A DNA stretch of 16,832 nt from Pelotomaculum sp. UBA3103 (lineage in GTDB: Bacteria > Bacillota > Desulfotomaculia > Desulfotomaculales > Pelotomaculaceae). The notes beneath the pieces are model-generated. The model saw nothing but the letters and a program-made list of their open reading frames with translations, was not told the DNA's origin and did not search any database. Below are positions 15,965 to 16,832 of the stretch, one piece after another; position 1 is the stretch's first letter, and each line of letters begins with the position of its first letter. The translations under genes were made by a program, and so were the position numbers. Location of the stretch: assembly GCA_002365855.1 (NCBI GenBank), contig DFAP01000104.1, positions 843-17,674 of the forward strand, given 5' to 3'.

Positions 15965-16832
15965 AACAGAGTTTAGTTATAGTGTGTCTGGCATTCTTCA
16001 TGTTTTTGTCAGGGTGTTCCGCACAACCTTATTTGAGTCCCGATATACCTGAAGCTTCTAGAATTTTAGATAGTAGTGGCGAACTTATCGCGGTTATTAG
16101 CAGGGAAAATCGAATACCAGTTTTGCCAGGCAGTGTTTCCAAATATATGCTGGATGCAATAGTCGCCATCGAGGACTCCCGTTTTTATAAACACCACGGG
16201 GTTGATCCCGTTGGTATGAGCAGGGCGTTATATCGGAACTTGACAGCCGGCAGGGTTTTGGAAGGTGGCAGTACCATCACCCAGCAGCTTGCTAAAAATC
16301 TATATCTTAAACCTGAGAGAACAGTCAGACGCAAGCTGGAAGAGCTTTTTATAACCGCTCAGCTGGAAAGGAAATATACCAAACAAGAAATATTAAATAT
16401 GTACCTCAACCAGATCTACTTTGGACAGGGGGCATATGGGGTTGAGGCTGCCGCCAGGACATATTTTAACAAGTCCGCTAAGGACCTTGGTCTGGCGGAA
16501 AGCGCGATGTTGGCTGGTATACCCAGGGCACCGAGCGACTATAGCCCGTCAATAAATTTTGATGCTGCTAAAGCCCGTCAGAAAGCTGTCCTGGGAAGAA
16601 TGGTGGCATTGGGCATGATAGATCAAGAAACCGCTGAGCGGGCTGGTAAAGACTACCTGCAGCCATCCAAAACACGGGTGTCAAGCAGCAAAGCGCCATA
16701 TTTCACAAATGAAATTTCCAATTTTTTTGAACATCATTATCAAGACGGGCTGGAATTATTATATTCAGGTGGACTTACAATATATACCACTTTAGATTTA
16801 AAAATGCAAGAGGCGGCTGAAACTGCACTTGT
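15961..16832 (+). CDS. Class A penicillin-binding protein (PBP1A-like), 3' end cut by the window edge
   Basis: Class A PBPs polymerise glycan strands (GT51 domain) and cross-link peptides (transpeptidase domain). The 290 visible residues contain the GT51 domain: EDSRFYKHHG (71-80, catalytic E71), GGSTITQQLAKN (102-113), RRKLEE (123-128) and YLNQIYFGQGAYGVEAAA (148-165). The start of the linker/transpeptidase region follows (GGLTIYTTLDLKMQ, 270-283). The transpeptidase active site is outside the window. The N-terminus is unusual: a hydrophobic stretch ends in L-S-G-C (16-19), a good lipobox, so the protein may be a lipoprotein rather than anchored by an uncleaved helix. ATG 15961 is the only available start. 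The gene is divergent from the P-loop/Asp23 gene. Confidence 0.92.
   Translation, partial: MKQSLVIVCLAFFMFLSGCSAQPYLSPDIPEASRILDSSGELIAVISRENRIPVLPGSVSKYMLDAIVAIEDSRFYKHHGVDPVGMSRALYRNLTAGRVLEGGSTITQQLAKNLYLKPERTVRRKLEELFITAQLERKYTKQEILNMYLNQIYFGQGAYGVEAAARTYFNKSAKDLGLAESAMLAGIPRAPSDYSPSINFDAAKARQKAVLGRMVALGMIDQETAERAGKDYLQPSKTRVSSSKAPYFTNEISNFFEHHYQDGLELLYSGGLTIYTTLDLKMQEAAETAL

Noticed and set aside
15840..16052. A 70-codon plus-strand frame before and into the penicillin-binding protein gene
   Set aside because: It is out of frame with the GT51 domain and lacks a ribosome binding site; the ATG at 15961 in the other frame gives a continuous recognised protein.

Overview
The window looks like a chromosomal segment from an anaerobic, endospore-forming, Gram-positive bacterium of the Desulfotomaculum/Pelotomaculum (Peptococcaceae) kind. 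This is inferred from gene content, not from a database match. The evidence is a Wood-Ljungdahl (reductive acetyl-CoA) methyl-branch operon with folate-type enzymes, a SleB/CwlJ-type cortex hydrolase, a Firmicutes-style DnaD plus DnaI/DnaC-like helicase-loader pair, an Asp23/Gls24-domain protein, AGGAGG-type ribosome binding sites and frequent TTG/GTG starts. I see no insertion sequence, prophage, CRISPR array or other sign of recent transfer; this is core-genome sequence.

Layout. (1) 1-274: a leftward tRNA operon read Pro(TGG)-Glu(TTC)-Asn(GTT), with a clear sigma-A promoter; the Asn gene is cut by the window edge. (2) 275-596: a non-coding stretch with a leftward intrinsic terminator and a matching leftward promoter, which together outline a possible orphan small RNA, plus a candidate acsC promoter. 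(3) 597-7455: the rightward cluster acsC-acsV-acsD-acsE-metV-metF. MetF/MetV reduce methylene-THF to methyl-THF, AcsE moves the methyl group to the corrinoid iron-sulfur protein (AcsC+AcsD), and AcsV (RACo-type) repairs that protein when its cobalt is oxidised. The CODH/acetyl-CoA synthase genes acsA/acsB and any hdrABC/mvhD or rnfC2 partner of MetFV are not in the window. (4) 7458-8468: a leftward gap gene (GAPDH), converging on metF with only 2 bases between stop codons. (5) 8798-10324: a divergent ATP-type PEP carboxykinase gene with its own terminator. (6) 10555-11496: cysK, whose stop codon lies in the loop of its own terminator. (7) 11608-12327: a HAD-family hydrolase. (8) 12481-14088: a DnaD-domain protein and a DnaI/DnaC-like AAA+ loader, then a terminator. 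(9) 14262-14951: an exported LysM plus SleB-type hydrolase. It shares a large bidirectional terminator with (10) 14972-15814, a leftward P-loop/Asp23 fusion protein. (11) 15961 to the end: a class A penicillin-binding protein with a lipoprotein-type signal, cut by the window edge.

The parts most worth following up are the candidate small RNA at 331-488, the apparent ATA start codon of acsE, the altered active-site segments of the PEP carboxykinase, the P-loop/Asp23 fusion, and the lipobox and three-codon leader frame at the start of the penicillin-binding protein gene. I did not find a convincing new defence or mobile system.
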